NCBI RefSeq assembly: GCF_017876515.1
Contig: NZ_JAGIOC010000001.1
Location: forward strand, 434,001-498,000
Direction: 5' to 3'
DNA from: Brachybacterium fresconis
GTDB lineage: Bacteria > Actinomycetota > Actinomycetes > Actinomycetales > Dermabacteraceae
Length of the DNA: 64,000 nucleotides
In this document: positions 25,576 through 35,315 of the stretch, piece after piece
Numbering within the stretch: position 1 is the stretch's first letter
Layout: every line of letters starts with the position of its first letter
Notes under the pieces: generated by a model
What the model was told of the DNA's origin: nothing
Seen by the model: only the letters and a program-made list of their open reading frames with translations
Databases searched by the model: none
Position numbers and translations under genes: made by a program

Positions 25576-25934
25576 GCGAAGCCTCCCGGCCAGATCTGGG
25601 CAAGGCGCATCAGCAGCACCAGGGACACGAGGGCGACCACCGCGATCACGAGGCTCCCGAAGCGGCTGCGCTCCCAGAGCCCGACCCAGCCGCCGCCGAC
25701 GGTCATCAGGATGCCCGTGAGCAGGTAGCCGTACAGGGTGATCGGATCGCCGGGATGCCCGCCGCCGAGGTCCCGCAGGCCCAGGGCGACCCCGAGGATC
25801 ACCCACATCAGGGCGGCCAGCGCGCAGGCACCGAGCAGGACGAGATCGGCATTGAGGTCCCGCGCCGCGTAGTAGATCCCCAGCAGGGCCGTCAGGAGGC
25901 AGACGATCGCCACCAGGATGCTCAGAGTCAGCAT
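25572..25934 (-). CDS. Integral membrane protein, four helices, function unknown
   Basis: 120 residues, nearly entirely hydrophobic with four helices (LTLSILVAIVCLLTALLGIY, LVLLGACALAALMWVILGVA, YGYLLTGILMTVGGGWVGL, LVIAVVALVSLVLLM). No motif is recognised. It is translationally coupled to the following membrane protein and may form a complex with it. It is divergent from pepA with a 74-bp gap. Confidence 0.85.
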   Translation of the reverse strand: MLTLSILVAIVCLLTALLGIYYAARDLNADLVLLGACALAALMWVILGVALGLRDLGGGHPGDPITLYGYLLTGILMTVGGGWVGLWERSRFGSLVIAVVALVSLVLLMRLAQIWPGGFA

Positions 25935-25996
25935 CGACCTGCCTGTTCTGTTCGGGATCCGGAGGGCACGGGGTCACGGGGCGCGGACGCCGCCCC

Positions 25997-26002
25997 TACG
26001 AT
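25997..26002 (+). promoter_or_regulatory. -10 box of pepA (leaderless)
   Basis: TACGAT, six nucleotides, then the ATG at 26009. Confidence 0.6.
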
Positions 26003-26008
26003 GGAACC

Positions 26009-27481
26009 ATGCCCATTGTTTCAGTAGTTGATACCGCTCTGTCCGACGTCGACGCCGACGTCCTGATCCTGCCGCTGCTGGTCGGAGGCGATGACGCCCC
26101 CTCCACGGTGCCCGGTTCCCCGGAGATCTCCGAGGCCATCACGCATCTGGAGGCCTCCGCCGGCCGCGGCGACCTCCACCGCATCCCCTCCTCCGGGCTG
26201 ACCGGTGCGAAGTCCCTGCTGCTGGTCGGCATCGGTGAGGAGGATCTCTCCGCCGCCGGCGCCGAGGACCTCCGTCTCGCCTTCGGCGCCGCCACCCGGT
26301 CCCTGGCCGGCGTCGACTCCGCCGTGATCGCCGTGCCCGGGGGCACCGCCGAGCAGCGCGCCGCGGCGCTCGAGGGCGCCGCCCTGGGCGCCTACGCGTT
26401 CATCGCCCACAAGACGGGCACCGGAGGCTCCGCCCCGAAGCCCGCCCTGAGCTCCCTGGCCCTGCTGGGCACGGACGGCGCGGACACCGCGGCGGTCGAG
26501 CGCGCCGGCGTGCTCTCCGAGATCGTCGCCCTCACCCGCGACCTGGTCAACACTCCGCCGAACCTGCTGTACCCCGCAGAGTTCGCCCGTCGGGCCGAGC
26601 AGCTCGTGGCCGACCTGCCGCTGACCGTGACCGTCCTGGACGAGAAGCAGCTCGCCGACGGCGGCTACGGCGGCATCGTCGGCGTCGGCCAGGGGTCCAC
26701 GCGTCCGCCGCGCCTGGTCCGCATCGAATACTCCCCCGCCGGCGCCCGCAGCTCCGTGGCGCTGGTGGGCAAGGGCATCACCTTCGACACCGGCGGCATC
26801 TCGCTCAAGCCGGCCCCCGGTATGGACGACATGACCTCGGACATGACCGGCGCGGCCACCGTGCTCGGGGCCACCGTCGGCGCCGCGAAGCTGGGCCTGG
26901 ACGTGAAGATCACCACCTACCTCGCGCTGGCCGAGAACATGCCCGGCGGCGGGGCTCAGCGCCCCGGCGACGTCGTCACCATGCGCAACGGGAAGACCGT
27001 CGAGGTGCTCAACACCGACGCCGAGGGCCGCATGGTGATGGCTGACGCCCTCGTCGACGCCGTCGCCGAGGGCCCCGATCTGGTGATGGACGTGGCCACC
27101 CTGACCGGTGCCGCCGTGGTCGCCCTCGGCAAGCGCACCGGGGGTGTCCTGGGCACTCAGCAGGGGCGGGACGCGGTCATGGAGGCGTCGGAGCGCTCCG
27201 GCGAGCCCTTCTGGCCTCTGCCCTTCCCCGCCGAGCTGCGCGCCGACCTGACCGGTCGGGTGGCGGATCTGAGCAACATCGGCGACCGCCCCGGCGGGGC
27301 GCTCTCGGCCGGCATCTTCCTCCAGGAGTTCGTCGGCGAGACGGAGTGGGCCCACCTGGACATCGCCGGTCCCGGCTTCGCGTCGACGCCGGTGGGATAC
27401 ATGGGCAAGGGAGCCACCGGCATGAGCGTGCGCACCGTGCTGGAGGTGCTCGCCGACCGCGCGGCGGCGTCCGACACGTGA
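26009..27481 (+). CDS. pepA: Leucyl aminopeptidase (M17)
   Basis: 490 residues, cytosolic dimetal aminopeptidase releasing N-terminal residues. The catalytic domain carries the M17 motifs VGKGITFDTGGISLKP (metal/catalytic Lys and Asp), MTSDMTGAATVLG, the signature NTDAEGRM, and the VATLTGAAVVALGKRTGG loop. The N-terminal macro-like domain is present, giving a full-length enzyme. A -10 box 6 nt ahead of the ATG points to a leaderless transcript. Next gene lpd has its own promoter. Confidence 0.96.
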   Translation: MPIVSVVDTALSDVDADVLILPLLVGGDDAPSTVPGSPEISEAITHLEASAGRGDLHRIPSSGLTGAKSLLLVGIGEEDLSAAGAEDLRLAFGAATRSLAGVDSAVIAVPGGTAEQRAAALEGAALGAYAFIAHKTGTGGSAPKPALSSLALLGTDGADTAAVERAGVLSEIVALTRDLVNTPPNLLYPAEFARRAEQLVADLPLTVTVLDEKQLADGGYGGIVGVGQGSTRPPRLVRIEYSPAGARSSVALVGKGITFDTGGISLKPAPGMDDMTSDMTGAATVLGATVGAAKLGLDVKITTYLALAENMPGGGAQRPGDVVTMRNGKTVEVLNTDAEGRMVMADALVDAVAEGPDLVMDVATLTGAAVVALGKRTGGVLGTQQGRDAVMEASERSGEPFWPLPFPAELRADLTGRVADLSNIGDRPGGALSAGIFLQEFVGETEWAHLDIAGPGFASTPVGYMGKGATGMSVRTVLEVLADRAAASDT

Positions 27482-27544
27482 TCCTCGCCGCTGAACATCG
27501 CTGAACAACCCGCTGTGCGGGCGAGATGGCGCCGCCTGGTGGCC

Positions 27545-27550
27545 TAGCAT
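27545..27550 (+). promoter_or_regulatory. -10 box of lpd-sucB
   Basis: TAGCAT about 77 nt before the lpd start, in a 145-bp intergenic gap. Confidence 0.45.
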
Positions 27551-27626
27551 GGGACACGCAGGCGGCGCCGTCGGCATCCGAGCCGGCTCGTGCCGCACAA
27601 GAACGTACACACCGAGGAGCACACAG

Positions 27627-29030
27627 GTGGCGGATACAACCACTGACCAGTTCGACGTCGTGATCCTGGGCGGTGGCAGCGGCGGCTATGCGGCCGCGCT
27701 GCGCGGAGCCCAGCTCGGCCAGAAGATCGCCCTCGTGGAGAAGGACCAGCTCGGGGGCACCTGCCTGCACCGCGGCTGTGTCCCGACGAAGGCCCTGCTG
27801 CACGTCGGCGAGCTCGCCGACGCCCCCTCCGAGGCCTCCGAAGTCGGCCTCGATCTCACGCTCAACGCCGTCGACGTCGACAAGGTGCTGGGCTTCAAGG
27901 ACAAGATCGTCGGCCGCCTGCACAAGGGCCTCCAGGGCCTGGTGAAGTCGCGCAAGGTCGAGTACGTCGAGGGCTTCGGCCGGCTCACCGGCCCCAAGAC
28001 CGTCACCGTGGAAGGCGAGGGCGGCACCCGCGAGCTGACCGCCGAGAGCATCATCCTCGCCACCGGATCCTTCTCGAAGACCCTCCCGGGCATCGACCTC
28101 GGCGGCCGCATCCTGGACTCCGAGGCGGCGCTGCAGCTGCCCGAGATGCCGAAGAACCCGATCATCCTGGGCGGCGGCGTCATCGGCGTCGAGTTCGCCT
28201 CCGTGTGGAAGTCCCTCGGGGCCGAGTCCGTGACCATCGTCGAGGGCCTGCCCCACCTGGTCGCCAACGAGGACGAGTCGATCGCAAAGGCGCTCGAGCG
28301 CGCCTACAAGAAGCGCGGCATCACGTTCTCCCTCGGCACCTTCACCGAGAAGGCCGAGCAGGACGAGAACGGGGTCACGGTCACGCTCACCGACGGCACC
28401 GTCTTCGAGGGCGACTACCTGCTGGTCGCCGTGGGTCGCGGACCGGTCACGGCCGATCTCGGCTACGAGGAGCAGGGCATCGAGATGGATCGCGGCTTCG
28501 TGCTGGCGAACAAGGAGACCCTGGAGACCAACGTCCCCGGCATCTACGCCGTCGGAGACATCGTCCCCGGCCTGCAGCTCGCCCATCGCGGGTTCCAGCA
28601 GGGCATCTTCGTGGCCGAGCGCATCGGCGGTCAGAACCCGGCACCGATCGTCGAATCCGGGATCCCGCGGATCACCTACTGCGAGCCGCAGGTCGGTTCC
28701 GTGGGTCTGTCGGAGAAGCAGGCCAAGGAGCAGCTGGGCGAGGACGCCGTGGAGTCCTACGAGTACAACCTCGGCGGCAACGGCAAGTCCCAGATCCTCG
28801 GCACCACCGGCTTCATCAAGCTGGTCCGTGAGAAGGACGGCGCCATCGTCGGCGTGCACATGATCGGCTCGCGGATCTCCGAGCTGATGGGCGAGGCCCA
28901 GCTCATCGTCAACTGGGAGGCATACCCCGAGGACGTCGCCTCCCTCATCCACGGCCATCCCTCGCAGCACGAGGCGGTGGGCGAGGCGGCTCTCGCCCTC
29001 GCCGGCAAGCCGCTGCACGCCCACGCCTGA
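27627..29030 (+). CDS. lpd: Dihydrolipoyl dehydrogenase (E3)
   Basis: 467 residues. Flavoenzyme reoxidising dihydrolipoamide in 2-oxoacid dehydrogenase complexes. FAD motif DVVILGGGSGGYAAALRGAQ, redox disulfide GGTCLHRGCVPTKALLH, NAD motif ILGGGVIGVEFASVW, IYAVGDIVPGLQLAH and the C-terminal His-Glu pair in HGHPSQHEAVGEA. The GTG at 27627 is used because GAGGAG lies just ahead; the ATG at 27549 lies in the promoter. It precedes the E2 gene by 24 bp, forming an lpd-sucB operon. Confidence 0.97.
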   Translation: MADTTTDQFDVVILGGGSGGYAAALRGAQLGQKIALVEKDQLGGTCLHRGCVPTKALLHVGELADAPSEASEVGLDLTLNAVDVDKVLGFKDKIVGRLHKGLQGLVKSRKVEYVEGFGRLTGPKTVTVEGEGGTRELTAESIILATGSFSKTLPGIDLGGRILDSEAALQLPEMPKNPIILGGGVIGVEFASVWKSLGAESVTIVEGLPHLVANEDESIAKALERAYKKRGITFSLGTFTEKAEQDENGVTVTLTDGTVFEGDYLLVAVGRGPVTADLGYEEQGIEMDRGFVLANKETLETNVPGIYAVGDIVPGLQLAHRGFQQGIFVAERIGGQNPAPIVESGIPRITYCEPQVGSVGLSEKQAKEQLGEDAVESYEYNLGGNGKSQILGTTGFIKLVREKDGAIVGVHMIGSRISELMGEAQLIVNWEAYPEDVASLIHGHPSQHEAVGEAALALAGKPLHAHA

Positions 29031-29054
29031 GCCCCTCCAGGAGGAATGAACCCC

Positions 29055-30881
29055 ATGTCTGAATCCGTGAAGATGCCTGCTCTCGGTGAATCCGTCACCG
29101 AGGGCACCGTCACCCGCTGGCTGAAGGCCGTCGGCGACACCGTCGAGGTCGACGAGCCGCTGCTCGAGGTCTCCACCGACAAGGTCGACACCGAGATCCC
29201 CTCGCCCGTCGCGGGCACCATCGAGAAGATCCTGGTCGAGGAGGACGAGGACGCCGATGTCGGCGCCGATCTCGTCGTCATCGGCGACGGCTCCGGCTCC
29301 GAGGGCGCCGGGTCCGACGACTCCGGGGCCGATGCCGAGGAAGCTCCGGCTGAGGAAGCGCCGGCTGAGGAAGCGCCGGCTGAGGAGGCTCCGGCGGCGG
29401 AGGCGTCCGCCCCCTCCGCCGAGGAGGCCCCCGAGAAGGAGTCCGAGCAGTCGGCGCAGTCCTCCGGCGGAGGGTCCGGCGCGGCCTCCGGCGAAGAGGT
29501 CACCATGCCGGCGCTCGGTGAGTCCGTCACCGAGGGCACTGTCACCCGCTGGCTGAAGGCTGTCGGTGAGTCGGTCGAGGTCGACGAGCCGCTGCTCGAG
29601 GTCTCCACCGACAAGGTCGACACCGAGATCCCCTCGCCCGTCGCCGGCACCGTGCTGGAGATCAGGGTCGAGGAGGACGAGGACGCCGAGGTCGGCTCCG
29701 TGCTGGCCATCGTCGGCGATTCCTCCGGCGCCCCGGCAGCGGACGAGAAGCCCGCTGCCCCGGCCCCGAAGGCCGAGGAGGAGCCCGCCGAGAAGGAGGC
29801 GCCGAAGGCCGCGGAGGAGCCCGCCGAGAAGGAGGCCCCGAAGGCCGAGGAGAAGCCCGCCGCCCCGAAGGCCCCGGAGCAGAAGACGCAGGAGCCCTCC
29901 GCTCCCGCCGCCGCCCCGGCCCCCAAGGCAGCGGATTCCGTCAGCGGTGCCGAGTCCTCCGGGTACGTCACGCCGCTGGTGCGGAAGATGGCGACCGAGG
30001 CCGGGGTCGACCTGGCCACGGTCTCCGGCACCGGCCTGGGCGGGCGCATCCGCAAGCAGGACGTGCAGCAGGCGATCGACGCCCAGAAGTCGGCGGCCTC
30101 CGCTCCCGCCGCCTCCGCCGCTCCGGCCGCTGCCGCGGCACCGGCGCAGGTCGAGGTCTCCCCGCTGCGCGGCACCGAGGAGAAGATGAGCCGCGTCCGC
30201 AAGGTCACGGCCAAGCGGATGATGGAGTCCCTGCACGGGCAGGCGCAGCTGACCACCGCGGTCGAGGTCGACATGACCCGGGTCGCGAAACTGCGCGGGA
30301 AGGCCAAGGACGCCTTCGCCCAGCGCGAGGGCGCCAAGCTCACCTTCCTGCCGTTCATCATGCAGGCGGCGATCGAGGCCCTGAAGACCTACCCGAAGGT
30401 CAATGCCTCGATCGACGAGGACCTGATCAAGTACGCCGCCTCCGAGAACATCGGCATGGCCGCGGACACCGATCGCGGTCTGGTCGTGCCGGTGATCAAG
30501 AACTCGGGTGACCTGAACCTGGCGGGCCTGGCCCGCCAGATCGGCGACCTCGGGGCGCGGGCGAAGAACAACAAGCTCACCCCGGACGATCTCCAGGGAG
30601 CGACGTTCACGATCACCAACACCGGGTCCGGCGGTGCCCTCTGGGACACCCCGATCGTGCCGAATCCCCAGGTCGGCATCCTCGGCTGCGGCACCATCGT
30701 CAAGCGTCCCGCGGTCGTGCAGAACGCCGAGGGCGATGACTCCATCGCGGTCCGCTCGATGATGTACCTGTTCCTCTCCTACGACCACCGTCTCGTCGAC
30801 GGCGGCGATGCGGCCCGCTTCCTCAGCTTCATGAAGAAGCGGCTCGAGGAGGGCGCGTTCGAGGCGGAACTGGGCCTGTGA
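29055..30881 (+). CDS. sucB: Dihydrolipoamide acyltransferase E2 (two lipoyl domains)
   Basis: 608 residues. Domain order: lipoyl domain 1 (residues ~2-76, Lys in STDKVD), an acidic Ala/Pro/Glu-rich linker, lipoyl domain 2 (~147-220) almost identical to the first, a second Lys/Pro/Ala linker, the E3/E1-binding domain ([17 protein letters not shown] ... GRIRKQDV) and the catalytic trimer domain ending with [16 protein letters not shown]. In actinobacteria this E2 serves pyruvate dehydrogenase and sometimes 2-oxoglutarate dehydrogenase. The ATG at 29055 has AGGAGG 10 nt upstream; the ATG at 29046 is too close to it. Confidence 0.95.
   Translation: MSESVKMPALGESVTEGTVTRWLKAVGDTVEVDEPLLEVSTDKVDTEIPSPVAGTIEKILVEEDEDADVGADLVVIGDGSGSEGAGSDDSGADAEEAPAEEAPAEEAPAEEAPAAEASAPSAEEAPEKESEQSAQSSGGGSGAASGEEVTMPALGESVTEGTVTRWLKAVGESVEVDEPLLEVSTDKVDTEIPSPVAGTVLEIRVEEDEDAEVGSVLAIVGDSSGAPAADEKPAAPAPKAEEEPAEKEAPKAAEEPAEKEAPKAEEKPAAPKAPEQKTQEPSAPAAAPAPKAADSVSGAESSGYVTPLVRKMATEAGVDLATVSGTGLGGRIRKQDVQQAIDAQKSAASAPAASAAPAAAAAPAQVEVSPLRGTEEKMSRVRKVTAKRMMESLHGQAQLTTAVEVDMTRVAKLRGKAKDAFAQREGAKLTFLPFIMQAAIEALKTYPKVNASIDEDLIKYAASENIGMAADTDRGLVVPVIKNSGDLNLAGLARQIGDLGARAKNNKLTPDDLQGATFTITNTGSGGALWDTPIVPNPQVGILGCGTIVKRPAVVQNAEGDDSIAVRSMMYLFLSYDHRLVDGGDAARFLSFMKKRLEEGAFEAELGL
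29142..29644 (+). repeat. Long exact duplication inside sucB (lipoyl domains)
   Basis: A 71-bp stretch at 29142-29212 recurs without a mismatch at 29574-29644, with further high similarity on both sides. The offset is 432 bp (144 codons). It codes for the core of both lipoyl domains. Confidence 0.95.
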
Positions 30882-30950
30882 GCCTGCGGGCCTGTGAGCC
30901 CATGGGTGCAGGGGTCGCCGTGCGGTGACCTCTCGCCTCCGACCTGACCC

Positions 30951-30989
30951 GGAAGGGCCGGCACCGATGCGTTCGGTGCCGGCCCTTCC
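30951..30989. terminator. Bidirectional terminator between sucB and the kinase-like gene
   Basis: Perfect 17-bp stem starting GGAAGGGCCGGCACCGA with a 5-nt loop. It is located between two converging genes. Confidence 0.85.
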
Positions 30990-31056
30990 GTCGTCCCGGG
31001 ATCGATCTGGTCGCCGCCCGGACCGCGTCGTGGGCGCGATCGGGTCACCGGCTCGC

Positions 31057-32448
31057 TCACGGAGCGGTCGCGGGCCCGACGGTGCGCGCGGTGACGACGA
31101 GCCACTGCGCCCCGTCCCAGCGCAGCGTCAGCTCGAGGATGACCGGTTCGCTCGCCGCGACCGTGCGCACGACGCCGTCGGGTCTCTCGACCTCGTACGC
31201 CTCGGTCGAGGAAGTCACCTCCAGGACCGCGCGGGCGTTCTCCCCCGGGCTCTCGAGCAGGCGCGCCTCATGGATCACCGCTCCCCCGCCCGTGACACCC
31301 ATGCCCTGGTAGGCCTGCCGCACCTGCTGATCGGCGGCCAGTGCGCGGCTCCCTGGCGCAGCGGCGGGGTCCGCGCTGAGCCCGGTGACGTAGGCGTGGC
31401 GGGAGCCGGCGAGCTCGGCGGCCAGTGCCCAGGGGTCGGTGATCTCCGGCGCGGGTGCAGGAGCAGCGGACCCGACGGCGGCGGATTCAGCGGCCCGCGG
31501 CGCCGGCTGGTCCTCGTCGCCGGAGGCCAGCAGCAGCCAGCTGCCTGTGCCCAGCAGCGCCCCGACGGCCAGCACGGCCGCGGCGGTCAGGGCGAAGGTC
31601 CGGCGCAGCCCGCGCTGGGAGATCACCTGCCCGAGCGTGCGCAGGACTCCTGCTGCCGAACCGGTGGTCGCTCTGCCTGTCGGACGGTCGTCGTCCACAC
31701 CGTCGTCGACCTGCTCGCCCGCAGCGAGCGGTTCCCGGGGTGCTGCTGCTGGTCCTGCCGGTGCCGACGGCGCAGCTCGGTCGGCGGGAGCTGGTGGCGG
31801 CCCCGCCTCCGCCGTGGCACCTTGATGGACGCGGCGGCGCAGGGTGCGCTGCTCGTCGTGGAGGACGGAGTCCACCCAGCGCCGGTCCGCCCGACGATCC
31901 GCGAGGCCCTCCCCGGGGCGCAGCCCGCCCAGATCGAGCAGGATCACGCTGCCGTCCGGGCGCATCCCCAGGCCACCTCCCGGACGGGCGCCGAGCAGCC
32001 AGGAGCGCTCGTGCAGAGCATCCACGAGGGCGTCGAGATCATCGCGGGCGCGTCCCAGCGCCGCCCGCTCGGCCGTCGCCGGTGATGCGGTCCCGGCGAC
32101 CCGCCTGCCCGTGCGGGACGCGAGAGGTCGGGCCGTTTCGCGCACATACCCCTCGTCCTCGATGCTCAGTACGGTCGGCGCCGCGGTGAGTCCGGCGACC
32201 TCGAGGGAGGCCAGCAGCTGCATCTGGGCGCGGACGGCCCCCTGCCCGTCGACCGTCGGAGCGCGCACGCGCACCCCGCGCCCGTCCCCTTCCTCGAGCC
32301 GCTCCTCGATGTTCTCGTCGGCCCGGTCCTCCTCCGGTCCCCGCGGGATGTGCGGGCCACCGGACAGGGAGGGTCCCTCGCCCGGGGGCGAGAATTCCCG
32401 CACGGATCGCGTCTCGTCGAAGTCCTCCATGGCAGCAGTGAACCCCAC
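31057..32448 (-). CDS. Membrane-anchored pseudokinase-like protein, function unknown
   Basis: 463 residues from the GTG at 32448, which has GGAGG at good distance (an ATG six codons later has none). Residues ~60-215 resemble a shrunken Ser/Thr kinase: a helical stretch, ALVDALHERSWLLG, then MRPDGSVILLDLGGL in the position of the metal-binding DFG loop, while the HRD catalytic loop and glycine loop are missing. A Pro/Ala-rich basic linker follows, one membrane helix (FALTAAAVLAVGALLGTGSW, about residue 290) and an external domain of ~150 residues with no recognised fold. Orientation would be cytoplasmic N-terminus. Divergent from lipB. Confidence 0.7.
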   Translation of the reverse strand: MGFTAAMEDFDETRSVREFSPPGEGPSLSGGPHIPRGPEEDRADENIEERLEEGDGRGVRVRAPTVDGQGAVRAQMQLLASLEVAGLTAAPTVLSIEDEGYVRETARPLASRTGRRVAGTASPATAERAALGRARDDLDALVDALHERSWLLGARPGGGLGMRPDGSVILLDLGGLRPGEGLADRRADRRWVDSVLHDEQRTLRRRVHQGATAEAGPPPAPADRAAPSAPAGPAAAPREPLAAGEQVDDGVDDDRPTGRATTGSAAGVLRTLGQVISQRGLRRTFALTAAAVLAVGALLGTGSWLLLASGDEDQPAPRAAESAAVGSAAPAPAPEITDPWALAAELAGSRHAYVTGLSADPAAAPGSRALAADQQVRQAYQGMGVTGGGAVIHEARLLESPGENARAVLEVTSSTEAYEVERPDGVVRTVAASEPVILELTLRWDGAQWLVVTARTVGPATAP

Positions 32449-32499
32449 CGTCGGCCCTCCCCATTGTGATCATCCACAACGTCCAGGTGAGAGCGGGAG

Positions 32500-32505
32500 T
32501 AACCT
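32500..32505 (+). promoter_or_regulatory. -10 box of lipB (leaderless)
   Basis: TAACCT, six nucleotides (GGCCAG), then the ATG at 32512. Confidence 0.55.
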
Positions 32506-32511
32506 GGCCAG

Positions 32512-33207
32512 ATGCTCGATGTGATCCGTCTCGGCTTCAGCGAACCGGTGCCCGGGGGTGACCGGCACGAGGAGTTCGGTCTGCCTCCGGGGCCCGTCGA
32601 CTACCGCGCGGCCTGGGCGCTGCAGCGGGAGATCCACGCCGAGGTGGTGGCCGGGACCCGCCCCGATTCGCTGCTGCTGCTCGAGCACCGCGCCGTCTAC
32701 ACCGCCGGCAAGCTGACCACGGACGAGGAGCGACCGCGCGACGGCGCCGAGGTGGTCGACATCGATCGGGGCGGCAAGATCACCTGGCACGGCCCGCAGC
32801 AGCTCGTCGGCTATCCGATCGTCAAGCTCCCCATCCCCATCGACGTCGTCGGCTTCGTCCGGGACCTCGAGCACACCCTGATCGACGTGTGCTCCGCGCT
32901 GGGCGTGGCGACCGTCCCGGTCCAGGGTCGCAGCGGCGTCTGGGTGGCGCCGGAGGACGAGGAGGCCCGCAAGGTGTGCGCGATCGGGATGCGGGTCTCG
33001 AAGCGCGCCACCATGCACGGCTTCGCCCTGAACTGCGCCAACGACCTCTCCTGGGCGCACAACGTGATCCCCTGCGGGATCGACGATGCCGGCGTGACCA
33101 GCCTCACCCAGGAGGCGGGGCGGCGCATCGCCGTGGCCGATGTGATCGATGTCGCCGCCGAGGCGATGACCGACCTGGTGGCGCACCGCACCTCTGCGGT
33201 GGCCTGA
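32512..33207 (+). CDS. lipB: Octanoyl-[ACP]:protein octanoyltransferase LipB
   Basis: 231 residues. Moves octanoate from acyl carrier protein to lipoyl domains, the first step of lipoate attachment. Motifs: [32 protein letters not shown], catalytic Lys in [13 protein letters not shown] and catalytic Cys in [15 protein letters not shown]. Target proteins (the sucB-encoded E2) are encoded 2 kb upstream and LipA follows 62 bp downstream. Confidence 0.96.
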   Translation: MLDVIRLGFSEPVPGGDRHEEFGLPPGPVDYRAAWALQREIHAEVVAGTRPDSLLLLEHRAVYTAGKLTTDEERPRDGAEVVDIDRGGKITWHGPQQLVGYPIVKLPIPIDVVGFVRDLEHTLIDVCSALGVATVPVQGRSGVWVAPEDEEARKVCAIGMRVSKRATMHGFALNCANDLSWAHNVIPCGIDDAGVTSLTQEAGRRIAVADVIDVAAEAMTDLVAHRTSAVA

Positions 33208-33232
33208 GACGCCCGGAGGAGCCCCGGCTCGA

Positions 33233-33238
33233 TAGACT
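33233..33238 (+). promoter_or_regulatory. -10 box of lipA
   Basis: TAGACT in the lipB-lipA gap, about 31 nt before the lipA GTG, so lipA may have its own short-leader transcript. Confidence 0.45.
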
Positions 33239-33269
33239 GCCCGGAACGTCGAACGTAGGAGGCATCAGG

Positions 33270-34292
33270 GTGACCATCGCTCCCGAAGGCCGGCGCATGC
33301 TGCGCGTCGAGGCACGCAACGCCGAGGTGCCGATCGAGCGCAAGCCGGAATGGATCAAGACCCGCGCCGTGATGGGGCCCGAGTACAGCGCGATGAAGAA
33401 GCGCGTGCACAGCCAGGGCCTCCACACCGTCTGCGAGGAAGCCGGCTGCCCGAACATCTTCGAGTGCTGGGAGGATCGCGAGGCGACCTTCCTCATCGGC
33501 GGCGACACCTGCACCCGGCGCTGCGACTTCTGCGCCATCGCCACCGGCAAGCCCATGGCGCTGGACCCCATGGAGCCCTTCAAGGTCGCACAGTCGGTCA
33601 AAGAGATGGGCCTGCGCTACTCCACCATCACGGGCGTGGCGCGCGATGATCTGCCCGACGGTGCGGCCGGCCTGTTCGCCCGCACCTGCGAGCAGATCCA
33701 CGCCACGAACCCCGGCACCGGGGTCGAGCTGCTGATCGACGACATCAAGGGCCGGGGCGAGCATCTCCAGCAGGTGTTCGAGGCTCGGCCCGAGGTGTTC
33801 GCCCACAACCTCGAGACCGTCCCGCGGATCTTCAAGCAGATCCGGCCCGCGTTCCGCTACGAGCGCTCGCTGGACGTGATCTCGATGGGCAAGGACGCCG
33901 GCATGATCACCAAGTCCAACCTGATCCTGGGCATGGGCGAGACCACCGACGAGATCCTCGAGTCGCTGCAGCAGCTGAGGGACGCCGGCTGCGACATCAT
34001 CACGATCACGCAGTACATGCGTCCCTCGAAGCGTCATCACCCGATCGACCGCTGGGTCAAGCCCGAGGAGTTCGTCGATCTCTCCCAGGCCGCGGAGGAG
34101 ATGGGCTTCCTCGCGACGATGGCGGGGCCGATGGTCCGCTCCTCCTACCGCGCCGGCAAGCTCTGGGCGCAGGTGATGAGGAAGCTCGGCCGCGAGATCC
34201 CCGACAACCTCCGCCACCTGGATCAGGACCAGCCCGCCCGTCAGGAAGCCGCGAGCGTCGTCGCCCGCGCGAATCAGGCCGTCGCGAGCTGA
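33270..34292 (+). CDS. lipA: Lipoyl synthase LipA (radical SAM)
   Basis: 340 residues from the GTG at 33270, preceded by AGGAGG. Inserts two sulfurs into octanoyl groups on lipoyl domains. The auxiliary cluster motif [16 protein letters not shown] and the radical SAM motif [15 protein letters not shown] are both complete; RSSYRAG near the C-terminus carries the conserved serine ligand. A longer in-frame reading overlapping lipB is rejected. Followed by the DUF4191 gene, as in other actinobacteria. Confidence 0.97.
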   Translation: MTIAPEGRRMLRVEARNAEVPIERKPEWIKTRAVMGPEYSAMKKRVHSQGLHTVCEEAGCPNIFECWEDREATFLIGGDTCTRRCDFCAIATGKPMALDPMEPFKVAQSVKEMGLRYSTITGVARDDLPDGAAGLFARTCEQIHATNPGTGVELLIDDIKGRGEHLQQVFEARPEVFAHNLETVPRIFKQIRPAFRYERSLDVISMGKDAGMITKSNLILGMGETTDEILESLQQLRDAGCDIITITQYMRPSKRHHPIDRWVKPEEFVDLSQAAEEMGFLATMAGPMVRSSYRAGKLWAQVMRKLGREIPDNLRHLDQDQPARQEAASVVARANQAVAS

Positions 34293-34325
34293 CGCCCGCA
34301 CGACCCCGAGAGGACCCCACCCCAC

Positions 34326-35081
34326 ATGGCCCGCAAGAGCGAGAGCAAGCCCACCAAGGGCACTGCGAAGGACGGCACGAAGAAGAAGGACGGCACCAAG
34401 AAGCCGGGTCGCTTCAAGCAGATGATCGACGTCTTCAAGTACACCCAGGAGGTCGACCGCACCACGCTGCCGTGGATGATCGGCGCGCTGGTCGCCGCGA
34501 TCATCGTCGGCATCCTGGTGAGCTGGCTGGTGCTGAACAGCCCCTGGTACGGCATCTTCATGGGGCTGGCCGTCGGCATCCTCATCGCGATGCTGATCCT
34601 GGCGCGCAAGGCCGAGCGCGCCGCCTTCAGCCGGATCAAGGGACAGTCCGGCGCGGCCCTGGCCGCCATGCAGTCGATCCGCCGCGGCTGGGACGTGGCC
34701 GACGAGCCCGTGCAGATCGATCCGCGCAGCCAGAAGATGCTCTTCCGCGCCTCCGGCCGCGCCGGCATCGCGATCGTCGCCGAGGACTCCTCCTCGATCT
34801 CCATGAAGCTGCTGGAGAAGGAGCGGCGCAACATCCGCCGCGTCCTCCAGCACGACAACGTGCCGGTCCACCAGATCGTCGTCGGGGACGGCGACGGGGA
34901 GGTCCCGCTGCACAAGCTGCCCAACCACATGACCCGTATGAAGAAGACTCTCACCAAGGACGAGTCGGCACAGGTCAGCAAGCGCCTGGTCGCCCTGCAC
35001 CGCTCGATCCGGCAGTCCGTGCCCAAGGGCGTGGACCCGATGAACGCGCGCCCCAACCGCAAGGCGATGCGCGGCCGCTGA
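34326..35081 (+). CDS. DUF4191 membrane protein
   Basis: 251 residues. A Lys/Ser/Thr-rich N-terminal tail (residues 1-30), then FKQMIDVFKYTQEVDRTTLPW, two adjacent membrane helices (MIGALVAAIIVGILVSWLVL and GIFMGLAVGILIAMLILA), and a soluble C-terminal half (RRGWDVADEPVQIDPRSQKM ... RKAMRGR). The family is conserved after lipA throughout actinobacteria; its role is unknown. The ATG is 33 bp after the lipA stop; likely same operon. Confidence 0.93.
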   Translation: MARKSESKPTKGTAKDGTKKKDGTKKPGRFKQMIDVFKYTQEVDRTTLPWMIGALVAAIIVGILVSWLVLNSPWYGIFMGLAVGILIAMLILARKAERAAFSRIKGQSGAALAAMQSIRRGWDVADEPVQIDPRSQKMLFRASGRAGIAIVAEDSSSISMKLLEKERRNIRRVLQHDNVPVHQIVVGDGDGEVPLHKLPNHMTRMKKTLTKDESAQVSKRLVALHRSIRQSVPKGVDPMNARPNRKAMRGR

Positions 35082-35112
35082 GCCGCAGCCCCTCTCGGGC
35101 CCCCGTCTCAGG

Positions 35113-35142
35113 ACCCCCTCCGCCCCTCGGGCCGGTGGGGGT
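35113..35142 (+). terminator. Terminator after DUF4191 gene
   Basis: Hairpin ACCCCC/GGGGGT with inner GC pairs, followed by TCTCT. Confidence 0.6.
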
Positions 35143-35315
35143 TCTCTGGTGCGTGGGGCCGGAGTCGAGCTGCGTCGACGACGGTGCGACCGGCGCCGAC
35201 ACGAGGGGCGTGCGGCGTCCGTTCCACTGATCCGACTCGGGAGCGGGGCGCATCGGTGGAACCGGTCGGCGCGCCGAGCGTCCCTGCGAGCCTCTGCACC
35301 CTGCACGATGGTGCC

